This document shows, one piece after another, positions 1-8,145 of a stretch of 64,000 bases of DNA (positions are counted from its first letter, which is position 1; each line of letters begins with the position of its first letter). Source of the DNA: Hyphomicrobiales bacterium (GTDB lineage: Bacteria > Pseudomonadota > Alphaproteobacteria > Rhizobiales > Beijerinckiaceae). The stretch lies in NCBI GenBank assembly GCA_930633495.1, contig CAKNFJ010000001.1, positions 2,937,001 through 3,001,000 of the forward strand. Reading direction: 5' to 3'. The notes below the pieces were generated by a model, which did no database searches, had not been told where the DNA came from, and worked only from the letters and a program-made list of their open reading frames with translations. Position numbers and translations under genes: made by a program.

Positions 1-633
1 ATCGTCGCACGCTATGGGCTCGCGCTTCCTCCCGCTGCCCGCACCCTGCTCGACGACCCGGCGAACGAGACGCCGAAGCCCGGCCAACCCGCCTTCGCCA
101 ACAGCACGTTCCGCATCATCGCGCGCCCTGCCGATGCCCTTCTCGCGGCACGCACCACCGCCGAAGCCGCCGGCTACGAGGTCCATGACCTCGGCGCCGA
201 TGTCGAGGGCGAGGCCCGCGAGGTCGCTTCCGCCCATGCCGAACTGGCGCGACGGCTGAAGCGCGAGGGCCGCCGCGCCGCCATCCTGTCAGGCGGCGAA
301 CTCACCGTGACGCTGCGCGGCTCCGGCCGCGGCGGCCCCAATCAGGAATACGCCCTGGCGCTCGCTATCGCCCTTGCCGGTGAATCCGGCATCATCGCGC
401 TCGCCGGCGATACCGACGGTACCGATGGCGGCGGCGGCGAGGCCACGGATCCCGCCGGCGCGCTGATCGACCCGGAAACTTTGACACGCGCCGCCGCAAT
501 CGGCCTTGATCCTGCCCGATGCCTCGCCGACAACGATTCGACCGGCTTCTTCGAAGCGCTCGGCGATTTGCTGCAGCCGGGACCGACGCTCACCAATGTC
601 AATGACTGCCGCGTGATCCTGATCGAGCCGTGA
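1..633 (+). CDS. Glycerate 2-kinase (MOFRL family), C-terminal part
   Basis: The open frame runs in from the left edge, so only the last 210 residues are visible. The C-terminal half carries the MOFRL-type signature: a GGEL turn near 292-303, then GGPNQEY, a GDTDGTDG glycine/aspartate loop and a closing TNVNDCR segment. Proteins of this family (TtuD/GckA) phosphorylate glycerate to 2-phosphoglycerate in the cytoplasm, feeding lower glycolysis. Pyruvate kinase lies two genes downstream, which fits the pathway. The stop codon overlaps the GTG start of the next gene. The start and N-terminal domain lie outside the window. Confidence 0.9.
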   Translation: MVARYGLALPPAARTLLDDPANETPKPGQPAFANSTFRIIARPADALLAARTTAEAAGYEVHDLGADVEGEAREVASAHAELARRLKREGRRAAILSGGELTVTLRGSGRGGPNQEYALALAIALAGESGIIALAGDTDGTDGGGGEATDPAGALIDPETLTRAAAIGLDPARCLADNDSTGFFEALGDLLQPGPTLTNVNDCRVILIEP

Positions 634-1079
634 GATTTTCCCTGACCCAGCGAGCAGGCCTTCTCGCCGCCTGCTGCATCGCCGCCTTCGCGGCCAGCGC
701 CCGGCCGGCAAAAGCGGACCTGCGCATGTGCAACACGACCTCGAGCCGCATCGGCGTCGCGATCGGCTATCGCGACGCGCAGGGCTGGACGACGGAAGGC
801 TGGTGGAACATCAGCCCGCGCGGCTGCGAGACGCTGCTGCGCGGCACGCTGGCGGCACGTTTCTACTATGTCCACGCTGTCGATTACGACAAGGGTGGCG
901 AGTGGACCGGCAAATCGGTCATGTGCGTCCGCAACAAGGAATTCACGATTCGCGGCATCGAGGACTGCCTGGCGCGCGGCTATGATCGCGCCGGCTTCTT
1001 CGAGGTCGACACCGGCGAGCAGAAGAGCTGGACCATCCAGCTCACCGACACCGGCGGAGCCGCATCGCCGCGGCCCTGA
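630..1079 (+). CDS. DUF1036 family secreted protein
   Basis: A 149-residue protein starting at a GTG that overlaps the glycerate kinase stop (GTGA), so the two are probably translated together. The first 29 residues form a signal peptide (basic start, hydrophobic core, cleavage near AKA-DL). The mature part begins with LRMCNTTSSRIGVAIGYRD and keeps the conserved Trp and Cys pattern (TEGWW, GCETLL, FEVDTGE) of DUF1036. The function of the family is unknown. It is expected in the periplasm. The Pro-rich last few residues are not conserved. Confidence 0.85.
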   Translation: MRFSLTQRAGLLAACCIAAFAASARPAKADLRMCNTTSSRIGVAIGYRDAQGWTTEGWWNISPRGCETLLRGTLAARFYYVHAVDYDKGGEWTGKSVMCVRNKEFTIRGIEDCLARGYDRAGFFEVDTGEQKSWTIQLTDTGGAASPRP

Positions 1080-1121
1080 CCGGGCGTATATGACGACGAC
1101 GAGGGCTGGCCGAAGCCGGCC

Positions 1122-1176
1122 CGCTGGAGCATTTTCGAGCAAGGCGGACACCGGTTCGCGCCGAGGAAATGCGACA
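1122..1176. repeat. Alphaproteobacterial intergenic palindromic repeat, copy 1
   Basis: The 210-bp gap before pyk holds GGAGCATTTTCGAGCAAG, then GGACACCGGTTCGCG and GAGGAAATGCGACA. The outer arms (GAGCATTTTC and GGAAATGC) pair imperfectly. This pattern, a GCATTTTC arm followed by GGACACCGGTT, is familiar to me from many Hyphomicrobiales intergenic regions. A related copy follows pyk. Confidence 0.55.
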
Positions 1177-1289
1177 AGACAAGGAGACGGACCATTCGCG
1201 CGCTTCAGAGAAAGGCGGGAATGCTCCGGATGCATTCAAGGGGCTGACAGGCCGGGACCGGAAGCGGTTCGGCCTCATGGGGACAGACA

Positions 1290-2729
1290 ATGAAGCGTGA
1301 ACGCCGGATCAAGATCATCGCCACCCTCGGCCCAGCCTCTTCGACCGAGGAGATGTGCGCGAAGCTGTTCGAGGCCGGCGTCGATGTCTTCCGCATCAAC
1401 ATGAGCCATACCCAGCGCGAAACGCTGGCCGACAAGGTCGCGATGCTGCGCGGGCTGGAGGGCAGGTTCCATCGCCCCGTCGGCATCCTGGCCGACCTGC
1501 AGGGGCCGAAGCTGCGCGTCGGTCAATTCGGCGGCGACGGCGGCGCGATGCTGGAGAAGGGCGCGCGCTTCATCCTGGATTCCAATCCCGCTCCCGGCGA
1601 CGCCAAGCGCGTCCACCTGCCCCATCCGGAGATCCTGAGCGCGCTGGAACCGGGCCATAACCTCATCCTCGACGACGGCAAGCTGCGCCTCGTCGTCGAG
1701 AAGGCGTCGCCCAAGGAGGCCGTGACCAAGGTGCTGGTCGGCGGCCGCCTCTCCTCGCGCAAGGGCGTCAGCCTGCCCGACACCACCATCGCCGTCTCGG
1801 CCATGACCGAGAAGGACCGCGCCGATGCCGAAGTCGCGGCCGAGGTCGGCGTCGACTGGATCGCGCTGTCCTTCGTGCAGCGGCCGGAGGACATGGCCGA
1901 ATTGCGCAAGATCGTGCAGGGCCGGGCGCTGGCGCTCGCCAAGATCGAGAAGCCGCAGGCCGTCACCCGGCTCGCGGAGATCATCGATGCCTCCGACGCG
2001 ATCATGGTGGCGCGCGGCGACCTGGGTGTCGAGATGCCGCTGGAGAAGGTGCCGGGCACGCAGAAGCGCATCATCCGCATGGCGCGCGGCAAGGGCAAGC
2101 CGGTCGTGGTCGCCACCCAGATGCTGGAAAGCATGATCACCAGCCCGGTGCCGACCCGGGCCGAGGTTTCAGACGTCGCGACCGCCGTCTTCGACGGCGC
2201 GGACGCCGTGATGCTCTCGGCCGAAAGCGCCGCCGGCCAGTATCCCGTCGAGGCGGTGGCAATGATGAATCGCATCGCCGAGGAGGTCGAGAACGACCCG
2301 GTCTACCGCTCGATCCTCGAATCGCAGCGCAACGAGCCCGAGGCGACCGGCGCCGACGCCATCGCCAAGGCCGCCCACGAGATCGCCGAGACACTGAATC
2401 TCAAGGCGGTCTGCGCCTGGACCTCCTCCGGCTCGACGGCCTTCCGCATCGCCCGCGAGCGCCCGAACTCCACGGTCATCGCCCTGACGCCGAACCGCGC
2501 CACCGCGCGGCGCCTGACCCTGGTCTGGGGCGTGCACGCCATCGTCACCAAGGACGCCAGCGACGCCGACGACATGGCTTTCCGCGCCTGCAAATTCGCT
2601 GTTCGCGAGCATTACGCCCGGCTCGGGGACCGGATCATTGTCGTCGCCGGTGTACCCTTCGGGACGCCGGGCGCGACCAACATGGTCCGCATCGCCTTCG
2701 TCGCGCAGGAGCATGTGGCCAAGGCCTGA
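1290..2729 (+). CDS. pyk: Pyruvate kinase
   Basis: A full-length 479-residue pyruvate kinase, which converts phosphoenolpyruvate and ADP to pyruvate and ATP in the last step of glycolysis. Visible signatures are the N-terminal RRIKIIATLGPAS, FRINMSH, GILADLQGPKLRVG, the catalytic lysine segment LALAKIEKPQAV, then MVARGDLGVEMP and the ATQMLESMI helix. The A, B and C domains follow in the usual order and the length is typical. The ATG at 1290 begins MKRERRIKI and matches family starts. It is monocistronic, flanked on both sides by palindromic repeats. Confidence 0.97.
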   Translation: MKRERRIKIIATLGPASSTEEMCAKLFEAGVDVFRINMSHTQRETLADKVAMLRGLEGRFHRPVGILADLQGPKLRVGQFGGDGGAMLEKGARFILDSNPAPGDAKRVHLPHPEILSALEPGHNLILDDGKLRLVVEKASPKEAVTKVLVGGRLSSRKGVSLPDTTIAVSAMTEKDRADAEVAAEVGVDWIALSFVQRPEDMAELRKIVQGRALALAKIEKPQAVTRLAEIIDASDAIMVARGDLGVEMPLEKVPGTQKRIIRMARGKGKPVVVATQMLESMITSPVPTRAEVSDVATAVFDGADAVMLSAESAAGQYPVEAVAMMNRIAEEVENDPVYRSILESQRNEPEATGADAIAKAAHEIAETLNLKAVCAWTSSGSTAFRIARERPNSTVIALTPNRATARRLTLVWGVHAIVTKDASDADDMAFRACKFAVREHYARLGDRIIVVAGVPFGTPGATNMVRIAFVAQEHVAKA

Positions 2730-2749
2730 GAAGAGGCTCTGCGGCGGCT

Positions 2750-2852
2750 GGAGCAATTCGGCGAACTCCAAATCGCGGAATTGCTTCAAGTCTTTGTTTT
2801 AGCGCGTTTTCTTCACGCGCACCGGCGTCTGCTTGGCTTGAGAATACTGCCG
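2750..2852. repeat. Intergenic palindromic repeat, copy 2, and possible pyk terminator
   Basis: Arms AGCAATTC (2752-2759) and GAATTGCT (2778-2785) pair, followed by TCTTTGTTTTAGCGCG and then CGCGTTTTCTTCACGCG with an ACCGG segment. It is related to the repeat upstream of pyk. The first hairpin, with a T-rich run after it, could also end pyk transcription. Confidence 0.5.
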
Positions 2853-2859
2853 TGGCGCG

Positions 2860-3510
2860 TCAGGCGTCGCGGCCGTCGACTTCGCTCTTGAGCGAATCGA
2901 CCGCCTTCTTCACCGCATCGAACTGCGGATAGATCACCAGCGCCCGGCGGAAGGCGACCATGGCGGCCTTGTCGTCGCCCTGCTGGCGCAGAATCATGCC
3001 CAGCCCCATCATCGCGCCGTAGTGCCGCGGCTCGCGCTTCAGCGTCTCGCCGATATCGAGCATCGAGCGGATAGGATCGCCGGCGAGGAAGAGCGCGTTC
3101 GCGCGCTGGTTCCAGCCCTCGGCCCAGTTCGGCTGCAGGCTGATGATGCGATCGAGCAGTTCGATCGCAAGCTCGGTCTGCTTCTCCTGCAAGGCCTGCT
3201 GGGCCCGGCTCATCAGCAGATCGGCCGTATCCGAGCCGGAACGCGCCCAGCGACGCTGGATCAGCCGGGCGACGCCCTCGGCCTCCTCCTGCGTCGCGGC
3301 GTCATGCAGCCTTTCGAACAGCCGGTCGAGCGTCGCAGCCGGGCCGCGCGGCGGCAGATTGGGCGTGACGGGGTTGTCCGCCTTGTCCGAGGGCGCGACG
3401 GCGCCGGGCCGCTGCGGCGGCACTGTTTGCGCAAGGCTCGCGCTCGCGCCGGGAAAGGCCGCGAATGCCAGACAGAGGACAGCGGCGGATGCCTGGAGAT
3501 AACGCATCAT
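2860..3510 (-). CDS. Secreted tetratricopeptide repeat protein
   Basis: A 216-residue protein. Residues 1-28 form a signal peptide ending ASLAQ, followed by a Pro-rich linker. From about residue 60 there are helical TPR-like units (for example QALQEKQTELAIELLDRIISLQPNWAEGWNQRANALFLAGD, and a further unit around GMILRQQGDDKAAMVAFRRALVIYPQ). TPRs bind other proteins, so a periplasmic scaffold role is likely but unproven. It ends with SEVDGRDA and is transcribed convergently to pyk. Confidence 0.85.
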   Translation of the reverse strand: MMRYLQASAAVLCLAFAAFPGASASLAQTVPPQRPGAVAPSDKADNPVTPNLPPRGPAATLDRLFERLHDAATQEEAEGVARLIQRRWARSGSDTADLLMSRAQQALQEKQTELAIELLDRIISLQPNWAEGWNQRANALFLAGDPIRSMLDIGETLKREPRHYGAMMGLGMILRQQGDDKAAMVAFRRALVIYPQFDAVKKAVDSLKSEVDGRDA

Positions 3511-3649
3511 GCAAGGGATTGTAGCCGCTGCCCTGCACAGGTCAAATCACGCGGGAGCGAGCACGCAACGCAAAAAGCGGGCACGCCGACTGGCGTCCCG
3601 CTCCTGCAAAGCCCGGCCTAGTTCCGCGCAGCGAAGCCGCGCGAAAAAC

Positions 3650-3775
3650 TCAGCCCTGACGCGCCTTGAAGCGCTTCTGGACCTTGTTGATGATATAGAC
3701 GCGGCCCTTGCGGCGCACCAGCTGGTTGTCGCGATGGCGCGCACGCAGCGACTTCAGCGAATTGCGGATCTTCAT
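3650..3775 (-). CDS. rpmJ: 50S ribosomal protein L36
   Basis: A 41-residue protein, [18 protein letters not shown] at its start and ending [10 protein letters not shown]. It is very basic and has the L36 core ([11 protein letters not shown]). It lacks the four zinc-binding residues of the classical short L36, so it is the zinc-independent, longer form found as the sole L36 in many Alphaproteobacteria. It is a structural protein of the large ribosomal subunit near the peptidyl-transferase region. It stands alone, away from ribosomal operons, as is common for this form. Confidence 0.95.
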   Translation of the reverse strand: MKIRNSLKSLRARHRDNQLVRRKGRVYIINKVQKRFKARQG

Positions 3776-4018
3776 CGTCTCAACTCCATCGACCCGCCCT
3801 TGCGGACGTGTCGGTCAAAAACCTTCAGCCTGCGACGCGGGCCTGAGCCCTCACCGCCCACGATCATGGTGCGACTGATGCGATGCCGGCTGTATAAGGA
3901 TTTTTCCACGGACTGCAAGTGCGAACACGGCCTCGGCCACGGAAAAGCCCGACTGTGCCTGCCTTGACGGCGAGCCGGCCGCCGATCGCGCGGCGATCCC
4001 ACCCACGAGGAGACCCTC

Positions 4019-4225
4019 ATGCGCCTGTCGATCCTGCCCCTCTTTGCCGCCGCCCTGATGCTGGGAGCCTGCGGCAACACCGTCGAACAGCGCATCGGCG
4101 GCGCTGCGGTCGGCGCGGGTACGGGCGCGGTCGTCGCCGGCCCCGTCGGCGCCGTGGTCGGCGGTGCCGCCGGCGCGATCACGGGCCCGTCCGTCACTCG
4201 CGCGGTCCGCCGCGCCTCCCGCTGA
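4019..4225 (+). CDS. Small glycine-zipper lipoprotein
   Basis: A 68-residue protein with a lipoprotein signal (MRLSILPLFAAALMLGAC, lipobox LGAC, acylated Cys at residue 18). The mature part is almost entirely a glycine zipper (GGAAVGAGTGAVVAG repeated with GAVVGGAAGA), a motif that packs in membranes. It is expected in the outer or inner membrane. A GAGGAGAC ribosome site precedes the ATG. A second protein of this type lies at 54067-54333. Confidence 0.8.
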   Translation: MRLSILPLFAAALMLGACGNTVEQRIGGAAVGAGTGAVVAGPVGAVVGGAAGAITGPSVTRAVRRASR

Positions 4226-4368
4226 GGCGGGAAGGTCGATTGCCTTCTCGATGTGACGGCGCCGGCCGATCCCCGGGGTCGGCCGGCTGGCCTCTTGCCG
4301 GGCACCCTCCCGAGCGCCCCTGCCGGGCCTGTCATCAAACTCTCATCTGCCGGTCGAATCCTGCGCGA

Positions 4369-4746
4369 ATGTCCGATTCGCTGCTCCGGCTCCATGCCGC
4401 CGTCCTCGACGCGCGTTTCCGCGATCCCGCCATATCGCGCACGGCGAAACTCTTCGCCGACGGCTTGCCCAAGATGGCGAAGAAGGTCGCGGAAGAGGCC
4501 GTCGAGCTCAGCCTTGAGGCCCTGCAAGGCGACCGGCAGGCGGCGATCCGCGAAAGCGCCGACCTGATCTACAATCTCGCGGTCCTCTGGGCGGCACTCG
4601 ATCTTGAGCCAGCCGACATCTGGCAGGAGCTCGATCGCCGTGAACGTCTCTATGGGATGGCCGAGAAACTGCCGAAGGGAAGCAATGCGCAGCGGCGGAA
4701 GGCGCCCCGGCAGCGTGCTGCCACGATCGTGCCTCTGCCGCGGTGA
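4369..4746 (+). CDS. Phosphoribosyl-ATP pyrophosphatase-like protein (HisE/MazG fold)
   Basis: A 125-residue all-alpha NTP-pyrophosphatase. The ATG at 4369 gives MSDSLLRLHAAV. The core has the metal-binding pattern KVAEEAVELSLEAL and, one helix later, ESADLIYNLAVLW, matching the EExxE and ExxD motifs of HisE, which hydrolyses phosphoribosyl-ATP to phosphoribosyl-AMP in histidine synthesis. It is isolated from any his operon, so it may be a second HisE-like copy. The last 25 residues are basic and not part of the domain. Confidence 0.75.
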   Translation: MSDSLLRLHAAVLDARFRDPAISRTAKLFADGLPKMAKKVAEEAVELSLEALQGDRQAAIRESADLIYNLAVLWAALDLEPADIWQELDRRERLYGMAEKLPKGSNAQRRKAPRQRAATIVPLPR

Positions 4747-4880
4747 CTGGCTGGCCGGGGCTCTATCCACAGCCCGGAAGAATTCCGCAGCCCGGCGATT
4801 TTGAGGGTTGCCAAGACGAAACGAAGCCGCTATTTCCGCCCTCATCAGGCCGGACGCGACGCGTCATGACGCACTGATAC

Positions 4881-4957
4881 GCGCCCGTAGCTCAGCTGGA
4901 TAGAGCATCAGACTACGAATCTGAGGGTCAGAGGTTCGAATCCTTTCGGGCGCGCCA
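4881..4957 (+). tRNA. tRNA-Arg(ACG)
   Basis: A complete cloverleaf: acceptor GCGCCCG pairs with CGGGCGC at 4947-4953, followed by discriminator G and encoded CCA. The D arm contains AGCTCAGCTGGATAGAG, the anticodon loop CTACGAA gives anticodon ACG, and the T loop is TTCGAAT. The 3' 30 bases double as the last codons of the serine recombinase on the other strand, marking this as the integration site of the element to the right. Confidence 0.97.
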
Positions 4958-6577
4958 TTTACGAACAAAACTGGGCACTCCTGCCGGAGCCGCCCCGCCT
5001 CCCATCACAAGACGCTCCAGAACGGTCCGGCGGCCGTGAATACGGATTTCCGTATCGTCCACTTCGACGTTGTCGATCACGGCGCGCAGGTAAGCGCGGC
5101 GGAACGGCACGTCGCCCGTCAGCACATTCTCGCGCATGACCGCCACGAAAGCCGCGATCTTATCTTCGGTGATCCTGGCATCGGGCTGCATTTCCGCGAC
5201 GGCGCGGTCGAAAGCGACGCGTGCGATGTCGCGTTCGGTCTTTACCGCCGCGACGCGCTCTTTGAGGGTCGGATCGCTCGCATCGGCAATGCCGTTCTCG
5301 ATGGCCTGATAGAGGCGTCCGAGCCGGCCTTCAGCCTCCGACAGCTTTGCCCTTAGCGCCGTCAGCCGGTTCGCATAATCCTCATCCCTTCTCGTCTGGC
5401 GATCCATGAGGCCGCGCAGCAGCGCCGCGACGCGCTCCGGCGTCAGCAGCTGATCGGCCATGCTCTCCATGACGGCGGCATCGAGCCGGTCCATGGGCAC
5501 CGAGCGCCCCTTGCAGGCCGTCTTGCCCTTCTGCGCGCAGGAGGCGCAGACATAGTAGCGATAGCGCCCCGACTTGCCGGTGCGCAGCGTCATGCCGCCG
5601 CCGCAGCTAGCGCAGGTGGCGATGCCGGTCAGGAGGATCGGCCCCGTCACAACGCGGGGCGCGGTCACGCGCGGATTGCGCTCTTTGAGCTGCGCCTGAA
5701 GCGCATCGAAACGGGCCGGATCGATAATCGGATCGCACGTCACAACGATATGGTCAGAGGCAGGCTTTTCCTTGCGGGTCTTTGAGTCCATGCGGTTGAA
5801 GACCGCCTCGCCCTTGTAGACTGTGTTGCCGACCATCTTGTGCAGGGGACCAATGCCCCACCTTGCCCCGCCCCGCGTCCGGTAGCCGCGCTCGTTAAGC
5901 CAGCACACCGCCGCCTTGACGCCCATCGGCCCCGTCGTGCCATCACCTTCCATGAGCAGCCGGAATATAAGGCGCACGGTTTCCGCCTCGACCGGGTCGA
6001 TGGCGAGTTTCTTTTTCATGCGCGCGCCGCGCTGCTCGACGACGACGGTCGTATAGCCATAGGGCGGAGCCGCGCCATTCCAGAAGCCCTGCCGGGCATT
6101 CTCGTTCATGGAGCGGCTGACATGCTTTCGTATCTCGTTTGACTGGTACTCGTCGAAGAGCGCGAAGACCTGACGGATCATGATGCCCGTGGGGTCATCG
6201 CCCACGTCCTGCGTCATCGAAACGAGGCGCACCCCCGCTTTGGCCAAGCGGCGCACATGCATTTCCTGCAAAAACGCATCGCGCATGAAGCGGCTGAGCG
6301 AATGGACCAGCACCACATCAAACGGCGAGCCGCCTGCGGTGGCGATATCGAGCAGCCTTTGAAGCTCGGGCCGATTGTCGGTGGTGCCCGACAGGCCCGC
6401 ATCGACGAACTCGGCCGCGACCGTCCAACCGCGTGACTTGCAGTACGCGGTAGCCTGACGGCGCTGATCGGGAATGGACAGGTCGCTTTCGGCCTGGCGG
6501 CCGGTCGACACGCGCATGTAAAGAGCGACGCGCATAGGCGCAGCGTCATCGGCATTCGCGGCAGCGTTGGGTTTCAT
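4928..6577 (-). CDS. Large serine recombinase (site-specific integrase)
   Basis: A 549-residue large serine recombinase. The resolvase domain spans about 15-165, with the nucleophile Ser24 in YMRVSTGRQ and the SLSRFMRD segment near 93-100. A recombinase DNA-binding domain follows to about 300. A zinc ribbon uses C322, C325, C344, C347 and probably C355, and a coiled coil lies at about 395-450. The start at 6577 overlaps the stop of the upstream small gene (ATGA), so they are probably coupled. The last nine residues, WRARKDSNL, and the TGA stop are encoded by the 3' part of tRNA-Arg. It is the likely enzyme for insertion and excision of the element. Confidence 0.95.
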   Translation of the reverse strand: MKPNAAANADDAAPMRVALYMRVSTGRQAESDLSIPDQRRQATAYCKSRGWTVAAEFVDAGLSGTTDNRPELQRLLDIATAGGSPFDVVLVHSLSRFMRDAFLQEMHVRRLAKAGVRLVSMTQDVGDDPTGIMIRQVFALFDEYQSNEIRKHVSRSMNENARQGFWNGAAPPYGYTTVVVEQRGARMKKKLAIDPVEAETVRLIFRLLMEGDGTTGPMGVKAAVCWLNERGYRTRGGARWGIGPLHKMVGNTVYKGEAVFNRMDSKTRKEKPASDHIVVTCDPIIDPARFDALQAQLKERNPRVTAPRVVTGPILLTGIATCASCGGGMTLRTGKSGRYRYYVCASCAQKGKTACKGRSVPMDRLDAAVMESMADQLLTPERVAALLRGLMDRQTRRDEDYANRLTALRAKLSEAEGRLGRLYQAIENGIADASDPTLKERVAAVKTERDIARVAFDRAVAEMQPDARITEDKIAAFVAVMRENVLTGDVPFRRAYLRAVIDNVEVDDTEIRIHGRRTVLERLVMGGGAAPAGVPSFVRKWRARKDSNL

Positions 6578-6867
6578 CGCGCGTTCCCCCGGCCCCTCTT
6601 CCCGCCCATGCTTGGCCTCTTGTTCTGACCTAGGGCGGACGCCCTGACTTGAGCATGGGTTTGCGGCGCTTCCGAGTCTTTCGAGAGCAAAAGGCCAGTT
6701 GTCGCAGAGCCTTCCGTCATGACGGCCCTGAACTGATGCATCAGGAAGGCTTCGATCACATCCAGCTCCGCGTCCGATACGGGCATGCTCGCGAGATCGC
6801 TCGACACGCTGAACCCGTGGCGCTCTGTCGGCGCGGTATCGACCGGGTTCTGGTCGCGTGTTTCCAT
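6574..6867 (-). CDS. Small protein coupled to the recombinase
   Basis: A 97-residue frame beginning METRDQNPVDTAP, with a central acidic helix (VSDAELDVIEAFLMHQFRAVM) and a basic tail. I do not recognise it. Its TGA stop overlaps the recombinase ATG by four bases, a strong sign that the two form one operon. A paired GGGCAC/GGTCAC site lies 36 bp upstream. It might be an excision or recombination-directionality factor, but nothing in its sequence proves this. The start is not fixed, because no strong ribosome site is visible. Confidence 0.5.
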   Translation of the reverse strand: METRDQNPVDTAPTERHGFSVSSDLASMPVSDAELDVIEAFLMHQFRAVMTEGSATTGLLLSKDSEAPQTHAQVRASALGQNKRPSMGGKRGRGNAR

Positions 6868-6902
6868 GCGCGGATACTGGCCGCGCCGCGCCCCCCGGTC
6901 GT

Positions 6903-6919
6903 GGGCACAAGCTGGTCAC
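6903..6919 (-). promoter_or_regulatory. Paired GG-N-CAC box, site 1
   Basis: GGGCAC, 5-bp spacer AAGCT, GGTCAC on the plus strand, upstream of the minus-strand small gene and recombinase operon. Four similar sites occur elsewhere in the element (24182, 24577, 33635 and, reversed, 34763). Confidence 0.45.
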
Positions 6920-7134
6920 AGTGGCGATGCTGACTTCTGGACTGGCGCTCCCGCCGGAATGCGTTTCGTAAAGGATCGCTAGCGGTGACGGCCCGGTGGC
7001 GTCGGCGCAACGGCCCGCCCGCTCCTTCGCTGACGCTCCCGTGTTGGCCGTTTCCCGTTCCGGTGCGCCGCCCCCGCTTGCCGGCCCGTCCAGTCCTTCG
7101 CGTGACGAAACGCAAAACAAGGCAGGAGGACGCC

Positions 7135-7368
7135 ATGACCTACGAAGTACAGCAATTCACAATCTGCGACGGCTGGGTGAACACCTGGACCGTCCACCAC
7201 GAGGACGGCTCCAGCGCGCCGGAAACCTTCCCGACCGAGGAAGAGGCTCTCGCGGCGCTAGCCGAGTTCCTTTCCGAGATCGAGGAAGAGATCGCGGCCG
7301 GGCAGCGCGATGAGGACGAGGGCTACACGAGCGATGAGTTCCGCATCGCAAAGGCCGGTGCGCCATGA
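7135..7368 (+). CDS. Small acidic protein upstream of a methyltransferase
   Basis: A 77-residue, strongly acidic protein. The middle is an acidic helix (TEEEALAALAEFLSEIEEEIAAG) followed by DEDEGYTSDEF. The ATG at 7135 follows a clear AGGAGG. Its stop overlaps the methyltransferase ATG (ATGA). The high negative charge recalls DNA-mimic antirestriction proteins, but no fold can be assigned and this is only a suggestion. It is real by codon use, spacing and ribosome site. Confidence 0.75.
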   Translation: MTYEVQQFTICDGWVNTWTVHHEDGSSAPETFPTEEEALAALAEFLSEIEEEIAAGQRDEDEGYTSDEFRIAKAGAP

Positions 7369-8012
7369 CCTCGAAATTGAGCGCCCTTATCAACACCGTG
7401 CAGCACGGCGACTGCATTGACATGATGCAGGCCATGCCCGCCCGCTCGGTTGACTTCATCCTGACCGATCCGCCCTATATCGTACGGTACAAGGACCGCG
7501 CGGGGCGCAGCATCGCCAATGACGACAACGGCGACTGGCTGGAGCCGGCGGCGCGGCAAATGTTCCGCGTGCTGAAAAACGACAGCCTGTGCGTCAGCTT
7601 CTACGGCTGGCAGCAGACCGACCGCTTTATGAGCGCCTGGCGCGCTGCGGGATTCCGCGTCGTAGGGCACATCGTGTTTCGCAAAAAGTATGCTTCGGTA
7701 TCGCGGTTCGTGAGCTACATGCACGACGTTGCCTATGTCCTGGCGAAGGGTCACCCGGCTCTGCCGGAAAATCCGCCCGCCGATGTGATGGACTTTCCCT
7801 ACACAGGCAATCGTCTGCATCCGACGCAAAAGCCGGTGGCGATCCTGAAGCCCCTTATCGAAGCGTTCTGTCCTGAAGGAGGTCTTGTCCTTGACCCCTT
7901 CTGCGGCTCCGGCTCGACCCTCGTCGCGGCTTGCGATGCAAACTGCGACTATCTCGGGATAGAGCTGGATTCGAAATATCATCGTATCGCGCAGCGCAGG
8001 CTGGCCGCATAG
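7365..8012 (+). CDS. Orphan DNA methyltransferase (beta-class order)
   Basis: A 215-residue S-adenosylmethionine-dependent DNA methyltransferase. The catalytic motif DPPY (35-38) comes before the SAM-binding FCGSGST (179-185), the motif order of the beta group, which methylates adenine N6 or cytosine N4. No restriction gene is next to it, so it is an orphan enzyme. It may protect the element on transfer or mark it epigenetically. It is coupled to the acidic protein before it. The target sequence cannot be told from here. Confidence 0.9.
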   Translation: MTSKLSALINTVQHGDCIDMMQAMPARSVDFILTDPPYIVRYKDRAGRSIANDDNGDWLEPAARQMFRVLKNDSLCVSFYGWQQTDRFMSAWRAAGFRVVGHIVFRKKYASVSRFVSYMHDVAYVLAKGHPALPENPPADVMDFPYTGNRLHPTQKPVAILKPLIEAFCPEGGLVLDPFCGSGSTLVAACDANCDYLGIELDSKYHRIAQRRLAA

Positions 8013-8145
8013 CCGGCCCGCTCTCGACGTTCAGCGGTGGCGCGTTCTGGGCTCTGACCCCGACGGCACCACTCCCCTGAAGGCAATACTGTCCTCTCCG
8101 TCCCTCAATCGGGCAGGAAATCGCACGAGCCGTGACGCAAGTTTC

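Noticed and set aside
6578..7120. In-phase extension of the recombinase to 7120.
   Set aside because: The recombinase family begins just before the YMRVSTGR motif. The extension overlaps the small coupled gene and has poor composition.
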